A DNA stretch of 22,269 nucleotides, taken from positions 1-22,269 of the forward strand of contig AUXH01000311.1 in the NCBI GenBank assembly GCA_000482145.1. Reading direction: 5' to 3'. The notes under the pieces were generated by a model, which was not told where the DNA came from, made no database searches, and worked only from the letters and a program-made list of their open reading frames with translations. This document shows positions 1 through 8,552 of this stretch, piece by piece. The stretch is from Strigomonas culicis (Eukaryota; Euglenozoa; Kinetoplastea; Trypanosomatida; Trypanosomatidae). A program made the position numbers and the translations under genes. The stretch's first letter is position 1. Every line of letters begins with the position of its first letter.

Positions 1-929
1 CGGCCGCTGCGCCGCCCGCCGCCGCGCCGCCGCCACGCCGCTCGCTGCTGCCCGTACGGCGCCGCGAGACGTCCACCATCAACGTGGAGAGCAACGCGAC
101 GCCGACGGCCAGCGTGTCAAACCCCAACCTGAACCCGCCGCGGCCGGCGGCGGGGGGCCCGCACCCGGTGGAAAGCACGCCGCCGCCGCGCGCCGCGCGC
201 CACGCGGCAGCCGCGACGCCCAAGGAGAGCCGACCGCATGCGGGCCACGTGGATTGCGCTGCACCGCGCCCCGGGGCGTCTCGCCTCCTCTCACAAAAAC
301 AAGGAGACGCCCCGAGCGCGACAGCGCCACCGCCACAGAGGCCGCACAGAGGCGGCGGAGGCGGCACGCCGCCGCCCTCCCCCCACACGCGCATCACCAT
401 CGGCAGCATAACCACAAAGTCAACACCGCGCCACAGCACAGCCGGCCGCCGCAGCGGCGCGGCGCCGACCGCCGTGGAGCGAGACGCGCTCGTGCACGTC
501 GTCCAGCACGCGGACGGCGGGTCCGAGCCCAGTCTGCGCGCGCCCAGCACGCCGCCGGCCGGCGGCACGGCGCAGCCGCTCCCGTCCCGCTCCCCGCCGC
601 CGACGCTGGGTCTCGCCACCTATCTGAAGCAAAGCTCTGTCAGCAGGCAGACAAAGCCGCACAGCCCCAACGGCAGCCCGCGCGCGTGCCGCCACACCGG
701 CGAAAGCCTGAGCGCTAACAACCAGAACTCCAACAATGCCCTCGGCATCGGGAGCATGCGCAGCGCGACGCAGTCCGGCCCGATGCCGTCCTGCAGCCCA
801 CGACTGAACCCGGTCGGCCTGCGGGACTCCCCGAATGCCATCGATGACACGGAGGCGGCGAAGTTACTGGACGAGCTGTTTCTGAACGAGAAGTTGGAGA
901 AAAAGAGGAGGGCGGTGAAGCGAGCCTAG
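1..929 (+). CDS. Pro/Ala/Ser-rich protein, 5'-truncated by the window edge
   Basis: The reading frame is already open at the first base and closes at a TAG at 927-929, so only the C-terminal ~308 residues are present and the real start lies outside the window. The visible part is low complexity: proline, alanine, arginine, serine and histidine dominate, with runs such as GGGGGTPPP, and it is predicted to be disordered. The last ~35 residues differ: they contain an acidic/hydrophobic helix (DDTEAAKLLDELFLNEKLEKK) ending in a basic RRAVKRA tail, which could be a short coiled coil or docking peptide. No catalytic motif or membrane segment is visible. I do not recognise the family. It is the first gene of the plus-strand block that runs to 10268. 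The coding call rests on the long open frame in GC-rich sequence that changes abruptly to AT-rich spacer after the stop. Confidence 0.75.
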   Translation, partial: AAAPPAAAPPPRRSLLPVRRRETSTINVESNATPTASVSNPNLNPPRPAAGGPHPVESTPPPRAARHAAAATPKESRPHAGHVDCAAPRPGASRLLSQKQGDAPSATAPPPQRPHRGGGGGTPPPSPHTRITIGSITTKSTPRHSTAGRRSGAAPTAVERDALVHVVQHADGGSEPSLRAPSTPPAGGTAQPLPSRSPPPTLGLATYLKQSSVSRQTKPHSPNGSPRACRHTGESLSANNQNSNNALGIGSMRSATQSGPMPSCSPRLNPVGLRDSPNAIDDTEAAKLLDELFLNEKLEKKRRAVKRA

Positions 930-1963
930 ATCCCACACACGTGCAGCAATACACCTACATATCACAGAAGTAGGGGGGGTTGATGTTTCGCTTGTCTGTC
1001 CTTCCGTCTTTCATGCATTCTTGTTGCGCGCGTGTGTGTTAACCAATAACAGAGTGTTGGCTTGTTTGGTTGCTTTTTTTTTTTAATGCTGAATAATAAG
1101 CAAAAAAAAAAGAAAGAAAGAAAAGAAAAAGGAAATGTTTAAAAAAAAAACAGGTATTAAAACTTGAAGAAAAAGACCAAAAGGTAAAAAATGTTTTCGC
1201 TCTCCACTTTTTTACCTTTTACCATATTCTTTTTTCCGTAGATACTATGTGATACGTTTTTTGTATTTCTGTATGTATCTTGTGCGTCTCTGTTTTAGAT
1301 TCTTCTATCGCTTATTTTTTTCTGCGGCATTTAGAATTCTTTTGAGAAAGTGATGTGGAATTCTGTACAGACGGAAAAACGGAGAAAGAAAACAGACAAG
1401 GAAAAGAACAAATAGAAAAAGAATAATTATTGTTTTATTGTTAGTATGAAAATTTGTGTTTTTTTTTTTTTAATACCTCTCTACTTAGCTACCCCCTTAT
1501 TTTGTTTTCTCCGGATGAGAAAAAAAAGAAAAAGAGCTACTTTCATCAAAAAAGGACAAAACAAAAAGAAAAAAGGATAAATGAAAGAAAGAAATTTGTA
1601 TTTTGGAGTGTTCACTGTTCAAGATTCTCTCTTTTGTTGGTGTTGTTGTTTTCCTTTTACTTATTAGTGTCGTTGGTATTATCTTATATGTACTCTCTAA
1701 AAATGACCTCTACGCACCTACATAAAGTGGAAAGGTGCGGGAAAAAAAAAAGAGTTGCACGATAAAAGAGTCTGGAACACCTGTGTTAGAATTCTCTTTT
1801 TTTAAAATGCTTTTTTTCTTCTTATCCACTTCTATTATCTCTCTCCTTTTTGTTTGCTTGTTTTCTCTATTTGAGAACAGATCGTCTTTAACAGTACCAT
1901 CATTTTTTTTTCCTTTACGCCATTAACACTTATTATTACTATTATTGAATTGCCAATCATCAA
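930..1963. other. AT-rich intergenic spacer (3' UTR and upstream region)
   Basis: About 1 kb of AT-rich sequence with many poly(A), poly(T) and purine runs. It should hold the 3' UTR and polyadenylation site of the upstream gene and the splice signals of the next gene. Short open frames here encode only Lys/Phe/Ser low-complexity peptides and are not believable genes. The one structured element seen is the 13-bp inverted repeat at 1179-1220. Confidence 0.7.
1179..1220 (+). repeat. Perfect 13-bp inverted repeat (hairpin candidate)
   Basis: AAAAGGTAAAAAA at 1179-1191 is matched exactly by its reverse complement TTTTTTACCTTTT at 1208-1220, with a 16-base loop between them. It lies about 250 bases after the stop of the upstream gene, so it would be in the 3' UTR or intergenic pre-mRNA. 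In such A/T-rich sequence it may be partly chance. Confidence 0.5.
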
Positions 1964-1965
1964 AG
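1964..1965 (+). promoter_or_regulatory. Predicted spliced-leader acceptor AG for the acyltransferase gene
   Basis: This is the first AG after the T-rich run near 1904-1915 and would give a 5' UTR of about 38 bases. A second AG at 1999-2000, just after a C12 run, is only 3 bases before the ATG and is a possible alternative. Confidence 0.4.
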
Positions 1966-2003
1966 CCCACCTTTATAAACACAACCCCCCCCCCCCAAAG
2001 ACC

Positions 2004-4397
2004 ATGCGGCAGCGAAAGCAGAAACAAAAAAAAGAGGAAGAGCGGGATGCGCACGAAGAGGGTCCTGCCTTCCCCCACGTCGCGGCGCCGCCCTCTGCTC
2101 GTGACAAGGGTAAGGACGGGTCGACGCACCAACAGAAAGGGAACGACCGCGAGCCCACGCGGGTCCCCACTCCGCGCGGCGCTGTTTCCCTTGCCGCTGT
2201 GCTTCGCACGGTGAAAAGACTCATGTTCGAGCGTGAAGAGTTCCGTGACTTCAGCAGCAGTGGCATCATCAGCTCGCCCCCCTCCTCTCCTTGCGTACCG
2301 CTGCCGCCCGACGGGAAGAAGCGTCGCAGCCGGCACCGCCGCGGCAGCAGTGAGGAGGAGCAGGACTATAACTTGCAGCTGCTCTACGGCGATGACAGCA
2401 CCACTCTGCCGACGGTACGGGTGTCTGCGTTCGAGCGGCACCTGGCGCGCTGCGTCGACGCGGTGCCGCTGCCAGCCTTCCTGCGCCCCTTCCTCTTCGA
2501 CGCGGTCAACTTTTTTCGCGAGCTGCTCCTGAAGCGGCGGGTGTACATTGTCGTGCTCGTCGTGGCGGTCATTCTCTTCTGCTTCACTGCTGACGGCGTG
2601 CTCGGCGCGTGGGACGACGTCACGCGCGCCTTCATCGTGAGCGAGCCCAACCGGCCCGGGATTCGGTTCCGCGAGAAGTATCGGCTCGACGCGATGCCCC
2701 CCGCGGCGGGTGCCGACCGCGCCGCCGCCGAGGGGGGGGAACAGGCGAAAAAGTGGCGGCGCTTCGCGGAAGGCGCGGCGACGCAGCTGCCGCACAAGCA
2801 CCCCGTCATCATCATCCCCGGCTTCATCACCGGCGGCCTCGAGCTGTGGGAGGCGAGGAACATCCCGTGCCTGCAGGAGAAGTACTTCGCCGGCGGCAAC
2901 AACTTCCGCCAGCGCATGTTCGGCCCGCAGATGCTCTTCCTCATGCTGACGGACGCGCAGTGCTGGCTCGACCTCTTCTCCCTCGACAAGAGGACAGGGC
3001 GAGACCCGGCGAACGTGAAGGTGCGCGCGGACAGCGGCTTCGCCTCCGTGGACTACTTCCTTCCCGGGTACTGGGTCTGGGCCAAGGTGCTCATCAACCT
3101 GGCGGACATCGGCTACGACCCGCAGAGCGTGGCGGTGATGACGTACGATTGGCGCCTCTCGCCGGCGACGACGCACGAGCGGGACGGCTTCTTCTACAAC
3201 ATGCGCAGCAACATCAAGTTCTTCTGCCAGAAGAACCGGCACAGGAGCGTGGTCATCTCGCACAGCTACGGCACGACCGTCGCGCTCGCCTTCTTCCGCT
3301 GGATCGGCGCGCGCGAGCCGCAGTTCCTGAACCGCTTCGTCGGATACTGGATCAACGTCGGCGGCGTCACGCTCGGCCTCCCCAAGGCGATGGCCGCGAT
3401 GCTGCTCGGCGATGTGAAGGACACGATGAGCATCCCCGCCCCGGCGCGCCGCGCGATCGACAGCTTCCTCAGCCAGAGCGCGCGCAGCGAGTTCACGCGC
3501 ACCTACAGCTGCCTCGCGGCGATGATGCCGCGCGGCTGCGAGGAGCCCTACGCGCACCTGCTGCAGCTGCCCAACGGCACGAGCGTCGGCCGGCGCGACA
3601 CCTTCCGCCTCATGCGCGCCGCGTGCGCGCGCAGCGGCCACGAGAACTGCGTGCGGCAGATGGACGCCCTCGAGCCGGAGATGGACGAGCTGCCGTCGCT
3701 GCCGCAGGCGCCCGACATGACCGTGGTCTGCCTCTACGGCGTGAACAAGGCGGTGGAGGTCGGCTACCACGTGATGCCCAACCCCGGCGCCGACGATGTG
3801 GCGGAGTGGACCAACAACGCAAGCTACTCCCCCTCCTACGTGAACGAGCGCGCCGACGCGGCGGGCGGCGGTACCGCGACGCTGGACACCTTCAACCACT
3901 CCGTCTTCCAGGGCGTGCGGCAGGCGAACGGCGACGGCACGGTGCCGCTGGCGTCGCTCGCCTACATGTGCCGCGCGCCGAACGGGTGGCGCCAGAACGT
4001 CGGCCGCGTGGTCACAATGGAGTACAACCACGAAGAGGACAGCAGCGGGCTCAACCTCCGCGACGGCGACTCCAGCGGCGACCACGTGAACGTGCTGGGC
4101 AACTTCGAGCTGCTCGAGACGATCCTCAAGATCGCGAGCGGCGTCGACTACGCCAGCTACCAGGAGCTCCAGCAGAAGCGCGCGGCCGGCGTCGCCGTGG
4201 ACGAGGCGACGGACGACCAGTTCGAGTCGGTGGACCCCCAGACGGGGGAGCGGCAGGTGCTGCACCGGCGCGTGCACGATCGCATCTACTCCGACATCGA
4301 CCGCGATATCCAGACTCGCATGCAGGAGTGTCTGAAGAAGGTAAGCAAACCCATTGTCCCGAAAACCAGTGCGATTGATGACAATGAATTCCTATGA
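2004..4397 (+). CDS. LCAT/PDAT-family acyltransferase (phospholipid:diacylglycerol acyltransferase-like)
   Basis: A 797-residue protein of the lecithin:cholesterol / phospholipid:diacylglycerol acyltransferase family, alpha/beta hydrolases that move an acyl chain from a phospholipid to a diacylglycerol or sterol. A basic, probably cytosolic N-terminal region is followed by one membrane segment at about residues 179-200 (VYIVVLVVAVILFCF). Next come the family block IIIPGFITGGLELWE at about 267, the nucleophile elbow SHSYGTT with likely Ser421, likely Asp644 in NGDGTVP, and likely His694 in GDHVNVLG. This triad order and the single anchor match yeast Lro1-type PDATs, which face the ER lumen. 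The elbow has Ser where GHSMG-type relatives have Gly. I chose the ATG at 2004 because it has good context (accATG) and starts the basic region; the in-frame extension upstream has no ATG. Reaction specificity (triacylglycerol versus steryl ester) cannot be read from sequence. Confidence 0.88.
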   Translation: MRQRKQKQKKEEERDAHEEGPAFPHVAAPPSARDKGKDGSTHQQKGNDREPTRVPTPRGAVSLAAVLRTVKRLMFEREEFRDFSSSGIISSPPSSPCVPLPPDGKKRRSRHRRGSSEEEQDYNLQLLYGDDSTTLPTVRVSAFERHLARCVDAVPLPAFLRPFLFDAVNFFRELLLKRRVYIVVLVVAVILFCFTADGVLGAWDDVTRAFIVSEPNRPGIRFREKYRLDAMPPAAGADRAAAEGGEQAKKWRRFAEGAATQLPHKHPVIIIPGFITGGLELWEARNIPCLQEKYFAGGNNFRQRMFGPQMLFLMLTDAQCWLDLFSLDKRTGRDPANVKVRADSGFASVDYFLPGYWVWAKVLINLADIGYDPQSVAVMTYDWRLSPATTHERDGFFYNMRSNIKFFCQKNRHRSVVISHSYGTTVALAFFRWIGAREPQFLNRFVGYWINVGGVTLGLPKAMAAMLLGDVKDTMSIPAPARRAIDSFLSQSARSEFTRTYSCLAAMMPRGCEEPYAHLLQLPNGTSVGRRDTFRLMRAACARSGHENCVRQMDALEPEMDELPSLPQAPDMTVVCLYGVNKAVEVGYHVMPNPGADDVAEWTNNASYSPSYVNERADAAGGGTATLDTFNHSVFQGVRQANGDGTVPLASLAYMCRAPNGWRQNVGRVVTMEYNHEEDSSGLNLRDGDSSGDHVNVLGNFELLETILKIASGVDYASYQELQQKRAAGVAVDEATDDQFESVDPQTGERQVLHRRVHDRIYSDIDRDIQTRMQECLKKVSKPIVPKTSAIDDNEFL

Positions 4398-4644
4398 AGA
4401 GGAAGTGAAAAAAAAAAAAAAGAGTTATACATTTGTACGCTACTATTATCTTTATCTTGCATCTATATACGTTTCGGCACACTACGCTCTCATCTATATG
4501 GCTGCCTCTTTCTTTTTTTTTTTTTGGTTGTGTGTGTGTGTGTAAGCATCTGTATTCATTTTTTATTGGTGTGGTTGGCTTCATGTGTGTGGTGTCTTAC
4601 TCTCTATTGGTATCGCTCTTTCCTTCTCCTTTTCCTGTTCCTTT

Positions 4645-4646
4645 AG
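4645..4646 (+). promoter_or_regulatory. Predicted spliced-leader acceptor AG for the coiled-coil gene
   Basis: A long pyrimidine-rich tract (about 4600-4644) ends in CTTTAG. Using this AG leaves a 20-base 5' UTR before the ATG at 4667 and excludes the hydrophobic upstream open frame from the mRNA. Confidence 0.6.
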
Positions 4647-4666
4647 TGCGTAGAAGTTACAAAACG

Positions 4667-5641
4667 ATGAGCGCTGCGGTCACGACGATGGCTGCGCAAA
4701 TAGAGCTGGAGGACATGTGGTTCTGTTACCAGACGCTCCTCCACCTCTCGCAGATGGAGCCACCGGCGCTGCCACTGCCACCACAGCAGGCCGGCAGTGG
4801 CGACAGCAGCAATGACGAGGCTGAAGAAGCGAAGGCACCGGGAAAGGAAACCACGGACAGGACGCGGAGCGCCGCGCCGCAGAGCCGCGTAAAGGGGGAG
4901 AAGGCGCGTGGCGCGCCCTCCGACAAGCGAAACGCGTGTGTGAGCGCAAAGGCGCTCTTCAAAATGAAAATTCAAAATATGATAGAGAACCTATCTGCGC
5001 TGGCCGACAGCGTCGCCCGGGTGCAGACGGAGAACGAGGCGCTGCAGGACCAGACGCGACTGGAGCGCACGCATGAGGCTGCGCGGGCCAGCGACTACGC
5101 CCCGCTACAGTTATGTGACTCGGACATGGAGGCGTACCAGCGCCGCGTCGAGCGCGTCCGTCGGATGGACACGCGCAATGACCTCCTACGCGGTGAGATC
5201 GAGGCCCTCGAGGAAGAGATTAGGCTGCTGAAGCAACGGCAGCACATAAAGGAGAAGCACCGACGGCCACCGACCGTGGTGGCCACGCCCGCCGACAGCT
5301 GCAGCGATCTGCCGACGAAGGGGCTCTGTCCGCCGACGGATTCGGCGGAGTGGATGCGGTGGGTGGCCGCGCGCAAGGAGGCGTGTAGAAGAGCGGAATG
5401 GAGGGCGAGGCTCCTGTCCCTGGTGAAAGCCACCCAAATGAAGGTCGACAGCGCGACCCCGGCCGGGGCCGCGGGTACACCCGCGGAGGCGGACGAGCTG
5501 AGTCAGGAGGCCGCCGCGTGCGCCACGTCCGTGCGGGCGGGCATGCAAGAGCAGAGCGAGTTGATTATGGCGGTCGAACGGGCGGCGGCGCGCCAGCGCG
5601 GCCGGATGAAGGCGATGCGCTACGTATCAGATAGAAAGTAA
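4667..5641 (+). CDS. Coiled-coil protein of unknown function
   Basis: A 324-residue protein with no recognised catalytic domain. The N-terminal ~100 residues mix a short hydrophobic stretch (LEDMWFCYQTLLHLSQM) with a charged, disordered linker. Residues ~100-200 are heptad-like and strongly helical (IENLSALADSVARVQTENEAL, then LRGEIEALEEEIRLLKQRQ), as expected of a coiled coil. A proline-containing break follows, then two further helices up to a basic C-terminus (RQRGRMKAMRYVSDRK). The frame stays open upstream to 4433, but that part is translated pyrimidine tract and (TG)n repeat. The predicted splice AG at 4645-4646 would remove it, so I set the start at 4667. A structural or cytoskeletal role is possible but is only inference from the coiled coil. 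Confidence 0.78.
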   Translation: MSAAVTTMAAQIELEDMWFCYQTLLHLSQMEPPALPLPPQQAGSGDSSNDEAEEAKAPGKETTDRTRSAAPQSRVKGEKARGAPSDKRNACVSAKALFKMKIQNMIENLSALADSVARVQTENEALQDQTRLERTHEAARASDYAPLQLCDSDMEAYQRRVERVRRMDTRNDLLRGEIEALEEEIRLLKQRQHIKEKHRRPPTVVATPADSCSDLPTKGLCPPTDSAEWMRWVAARKEACRRAEWRARLLSLVKATQMKVDSATPAGAAGTPAEADELSQEAAACATSVRAGMQEQSELIMAVERAAARQRGRMKAMRYVSDRK

Positions 5642-5848
5642 AATCACACCATTGTGCATTATCCTCATAAACAACAAAAAAAACACGTCAGAAAAGAAAA
5701 GGACATGAACAATGTATGATCCTGTGACGCTGCCTTCCCTATCCTTTGGAAGAGGGCTGCTATTCTCTCTATATGACCTTCTGTTCGTACCTCTGCTTCA
5801 CTTCTTTCTTTTCTTTTTCCTTTTGGTTGTTATTGGTGTTGTGCGCAT

Positions 5849-5850
5849 AG
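5849..5850 (+). promoter_or_regulatory. Predicted spliced-leader acceptor AG for the 775-residue gene
   Basis: A pyrimidine tract at about 5797-5826 is followed by T/G-rich sequence and then GCATAG. The 5' UTR would be 15 bases, ending at the ATG at 5866. Confidence 0.5.
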
Positions 5851-5865
5851 ATAGGCTAGAATACT

Positions 5866-8193
5866 ATGTTCTTCGCTTCTTTCAGTAAAAGGGGTGCAGA
5901 AGCAGCAGACACCCTTGACGCACAAAGTTTGCTGCGCGAGACCGCCGGCGGCACCACCTCCACCGCCCCCGTGGCCAGCCAGCACGCTCACATATCCGCC
6001 AGCCTCTACCACGAGGCAGTGGAGCGCGCCAGCCAGCAGGAAGCGCAGGAGATCCACGAGGTGCGCACGCTGCCAGAGGGCGGCGATGACGAGGCGCAGC
6101 GAGGCAGCAGCAGTAGCAGCAACAGCGTCCATCCCGAAACGCCGTCGCCGCGCCACGCCGTGGACCACCGCAACGACGACGCACACATCGTGTGGAGCTA
6201 TCAGGCGACGCTCGCGCTAACGCAGCGCTCCGCGCTCTTCCCCCTCTGCCAGCTCTATGTGCAGCTCCACGAGTTCAGCCACCTGCTCTTCTTCGGCCCT
6301 GCCGCCGTCGGCTCCGTGCCGACGGACGGCAGCGACGCGGACGCGCCGCTTCTGGCGGACGTGCTGTGGAACCTGCTCAGCGCGATGGACAGCGAGGCCG
6401 CACAGCGCATCCGCCGCGCGTGGTCAGATGAGCTGCTGGCGCGGCAGGCACTGCGCGCGGACAGCGGCAACACGATGCGGCGCGTGCGGTCGCCGAGCCC
6501 GCAGCCGCAGGACGCCCTCCCCCACGAGGAGGGCGTGGCGCCGCTGCTGTGGCTGCTGACGACCGGCCGCCCGCTGCTCGCGCCGTCCGGCGGCGGCGAT
6601 CCGGGCGACGCGGTGGCGCTGCTGCGGCTGCTGCAGGCGGTGGAGGGGGAGGGCCCGGCGGGGGTGCCCGCGCTGCTCGACCTGGCGTGCGCCGCGCTCA
6701 CGCAGGCGCCAATGCGCCCGCTGACGGAGCGGGAGCTGATGCACCGCTTCACCGCCATGGCGAACGACGTGCTGCGGCCGCGGCTGGAGCTGCTGCTCGC
6801 GCTCTGGCAAGTGTATCTGCCGCGGCTGCTCGAGGTGATGGCGCGCGCGGCGCCGGGGACGGAGCGCCAGACGCCGCCGCCGCGCCCCCGTGAGGTGCAG
6901 CTGGCGCACGCCATCCTCTCACTCGTCGAGGGCCTCACCATCACGCAGAGCACCTACGAGCTCTTCTCGAGCCCCGCCGCCGCCCCGTGCGACGACGCGG
7001 TCGCCGGGCTCATGGCCCTGCTGCCGCCGCTGAGCCCCATCAGCCTGCAGGCCGACTCCTGGGCGAAGCTGACGAACCTGCTCCACAAGAACAACACGGA
7101 CAACTACAAGCTGGAGTACGTGCTCGACACGTTCGCCAACGCGCTCGGCGACGTGGCGGGCACGGTGCGGTCGCCGGGCAGCGGCCCCGGCGACGCGGCG
7201 GTCGGCGCGGAGGAGCCGAGTCTCTCACAGGCGCTCTTCTCTCTCCACATCATCGGGCACACACAGCTGCACGCGCAGCGCGACTACGTCCTCGCGTTCG
7301 AGGAGGTGAAAACAACGCTGCGCAAGGCGGTGGCGCTCGCCAGCGCGCGGCACGTCGAGGACGCGGCGTACCTGGCGCAGACCACCTCCTGCGGTGGCGG
7401 CGGCGCGTCGCCGGTGCCGGCCGCGGCCTTCCTCGAGGAGGCGGAGGCGCTGCTGGCCTACCTGATGGCGCAGGGCCTGCTCCAGGTGAACGTGTACCTG
7501 CTGGAGGCCATCATGAGGGAGCGGGCGCCGCAGCTGCTGCAGGTGCTGCGCGAGCAGCACGAGTGGTACATGACGGGCCGCCGGCCGCGGCAGTGGTACG
7601 GCGGCGCCACCGCCACGTCCGCGACCGACCCCCGCGGCGGCGGGGACCTCGCCAAGACGGTCTATAGCACGTGCTACGCGCCCGACCGCAGCGCGAAGGC
7701 GGCAGCGGAGGAGGTCACGAACAGGTACCTCACCTCCAAGGCGCAGCGCCGCTTCCAGCACCAGTTCTTCATCATGGCGGTCTGCAACGAGAACATCGCT
7801 CAGTGCCTGGACAAGCGGGCCTTTCTCTATCACTGCCTCCACACGGATATCCTCGCCCCGCCGCGGCACCGGGCGCGGGGCGGCGCGACCGGCCAGGTCA
7901 CGGAGGGCTACCACATGAACGAGGCCATCAACCCGCTCATGGCCGCGGCGGAGCTGTGCACGCCGCGGCAGGTGCTGCGGTGGTGGCGGCAGCGCACCGC
8001 CGTGCGGCTGCAGGAGCAGCAGGCTCGCCAGAGCATTGTCACGTCGCCGCGGCGGCAGCAGCAGCGCGGCGAGCCGCAGACCCCGGAGCCGCCGGCCAAG
8101 CGCGAGACGACCGGGGTCGTCGTGGACACCTACATGGTGGACGACCACTACCGGCAGCTGTACAAGACGCCGGAGCACCCCACGCGCCAGTGA
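5866..8193 (+). CDS. Large, mostly helical conserved-type protein of unknown function
   Basis: A 775-residue protein whose GC-rich codon use matches its neighbours. The first ~100 residues are Ser/Ala/Glu rich and probably disordered. From about residue 105 onward the sequence is dense in Leu/Ala helices interrupted by low-complexity Gly/Pro/Ser linkers, for example around residues 200-215, 440-450 and 580-595. The most protein-like, probably conserved stretches are DSWAKLTNLLHKNNTDNYKL (about 400-420), the helix LLAYLMAQGLLQVNVYLLEA (about 527-547) and the aromatic/Cys-rich FQHQFFIMAVCNENIAQCLD (about 630-650). There is no signal peptide, convincing membrane span, nucleotide-binding loop or zinc site. 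I do not recognise the family. A helical scaffold or complex subunit is a guess from composition only. The start at 5866 fits the splice AG just upstream. Confidence 0.75.
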   Translation: MFFASFSKRGAEAADTLDAQSLLRETAGGTTSTAPVASQHAHISASLYHEAVERASQQEAQEIHEVRTLPEGGDDEAQRGSSSSSNSVHPETPSPRHAVDHRNDDAHIVWSYQATLALTQRSALFPLCQLYVQLHEFSHLLFFGPAAVGSVPTDGSDADAPLLADVLWNLLSAMDSEAAQRIRRAWSDELLARQALRADSGNTMRRVRSPSPQPQDALPHEEGVAPLLWLLTTGRPLLAPSGGGDPGDAVALLRLLQAVEGEGPAGVPALLDLACAALTQAPMRPLTERELMHRFTAMANDVLRPRLELLLALWQVYLPRLLEVMARAAPGTERQTPPPRPREVQLAHAILSLVEGLTITQSTYELFSSPAAAPCDDAVAGLMALLPPLSPISLQADSWAKLTNLLHKNNTDNYKLEYVLDTFANALGDVAGTVRSPGSGPGDAAVGAEEPSLSQALFSLHIIGHTQLHAQRDYVLAFEEVKTTLRKAVALASARHVEDAAYLAQTTSCGGGGASPVPAAAFLEEAEALLAYLMAQGLLQVNVYLLEAIMRERAPQLLQVLREQHEWYMTGRRPRQWYGGATATSATDPRGGGDLAKTVYSTCYAPDRSAKAAAEEVTNRYLTSKAQRRFQHQFFIMAVCNENIAQCLDKRAFLYHCLHTDILAPPRHRARGGATGQVTEGYHMNEAINPLMAAAELCTPRQVLRWWRQRTAVRLQEQQARQSIVTSPRRQQQRGEPQTPEPPAKRETTGVVVDTYMVDDHYRQLYKTPEHPTRQ

Positions 8194-8532
8194 CGCGACG
8201 CTTGTTTCAACCGATGTAAATATACATTGTGGTACTCAGTCGTGTCCGCGCTGAGCCACGCGCTTACGTTTGCTTTTCCTTGTTTGTTGTTCTTATTGTG
8301 TGTATGCCATGTAAACCAAAGAAAGAAAACAAATGACCATTGGATCTCGAATGCAGAAAGAAAGAAAAAAAGAGGATGTATAATAACTGTTGTCCTGTTA
8401 ACTGCTGTTCTTCCGTGCATCCGTTGTTATTTCTATCTTCTCTCTCTCTCTGTGTGTACAGAACTGTAGCTACGTTTGTTTATTATACCATTTACAATCT
8501 CTGTCAAAAAAAAAAAACTGTTGATTTCTCTT
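8194..8532. other. Intergenic spacer
   Basis: About 340 bases of T-rich and A-rich sequence between two plus-strand genes. It contains a CT-rich and TG-rich run near 8430-8458 and an A12 run near 8505-8517. Nothing else stands out; overlapping small open frames are unsupported. Confidence 0.6.
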
Positions 8533-8534
8533 AG
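8533..8534 (+). promoter_or_regulatory. Predicted spliced-leader acceptor AG for the LEM3/CDC50 gene
   Basis: TTGATTTCTCTTAG directly follows an A-run. This AG would leave an 18-base 5' UTR before the ATG at 8553. The pyrimidine tract is short, so use of another site is possible. Confidence 0.5.
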
Positions 8535-8552
8535 ATAACAAAGCCGATACGT

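Noticed and set aside
1454..1926. Two short plus-strand open frames in the first spacer
   Set aside because: They translate poly(A)/poly(T) runs into Lys/Phe strings, and have neither GC-rich coding character nor a domain.
930..1963. A retroposon (SIDER/ingi-type) relic in the first spacer
   Set aside because: No long poly(A)-ended repeat unit, target-site duplication or reverse transcriptase fragment could be seen; only simple A/T runs are present.
1923..4277. 784-codon minus-strand open frame opposite the acyltransferase gene
   Set aside because: The plus strand encodes a complete catalytic triad protein. The antisense frame is a by-product of GC-rich codon bias, giving only Val/Arg/His/Ala-rich sequence without motifs.
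2609..4378. 589-codon plus-strand open frame overlapping the acyltransferase in another frame
   Set aside because: Arg/Ala/Pro low complexity produced by reading GC-rich codons out of frame.
4433..4666. 78-codon N-terminal extension of the coiled-coil protein
   Set aside because: It is the translation of a pyrimidine tract and (TG)n repeat and lies mostly upstream of the predicted spliced-leader acceptor, so the apparent signal-anchor-like peptide is not expected in the protein.
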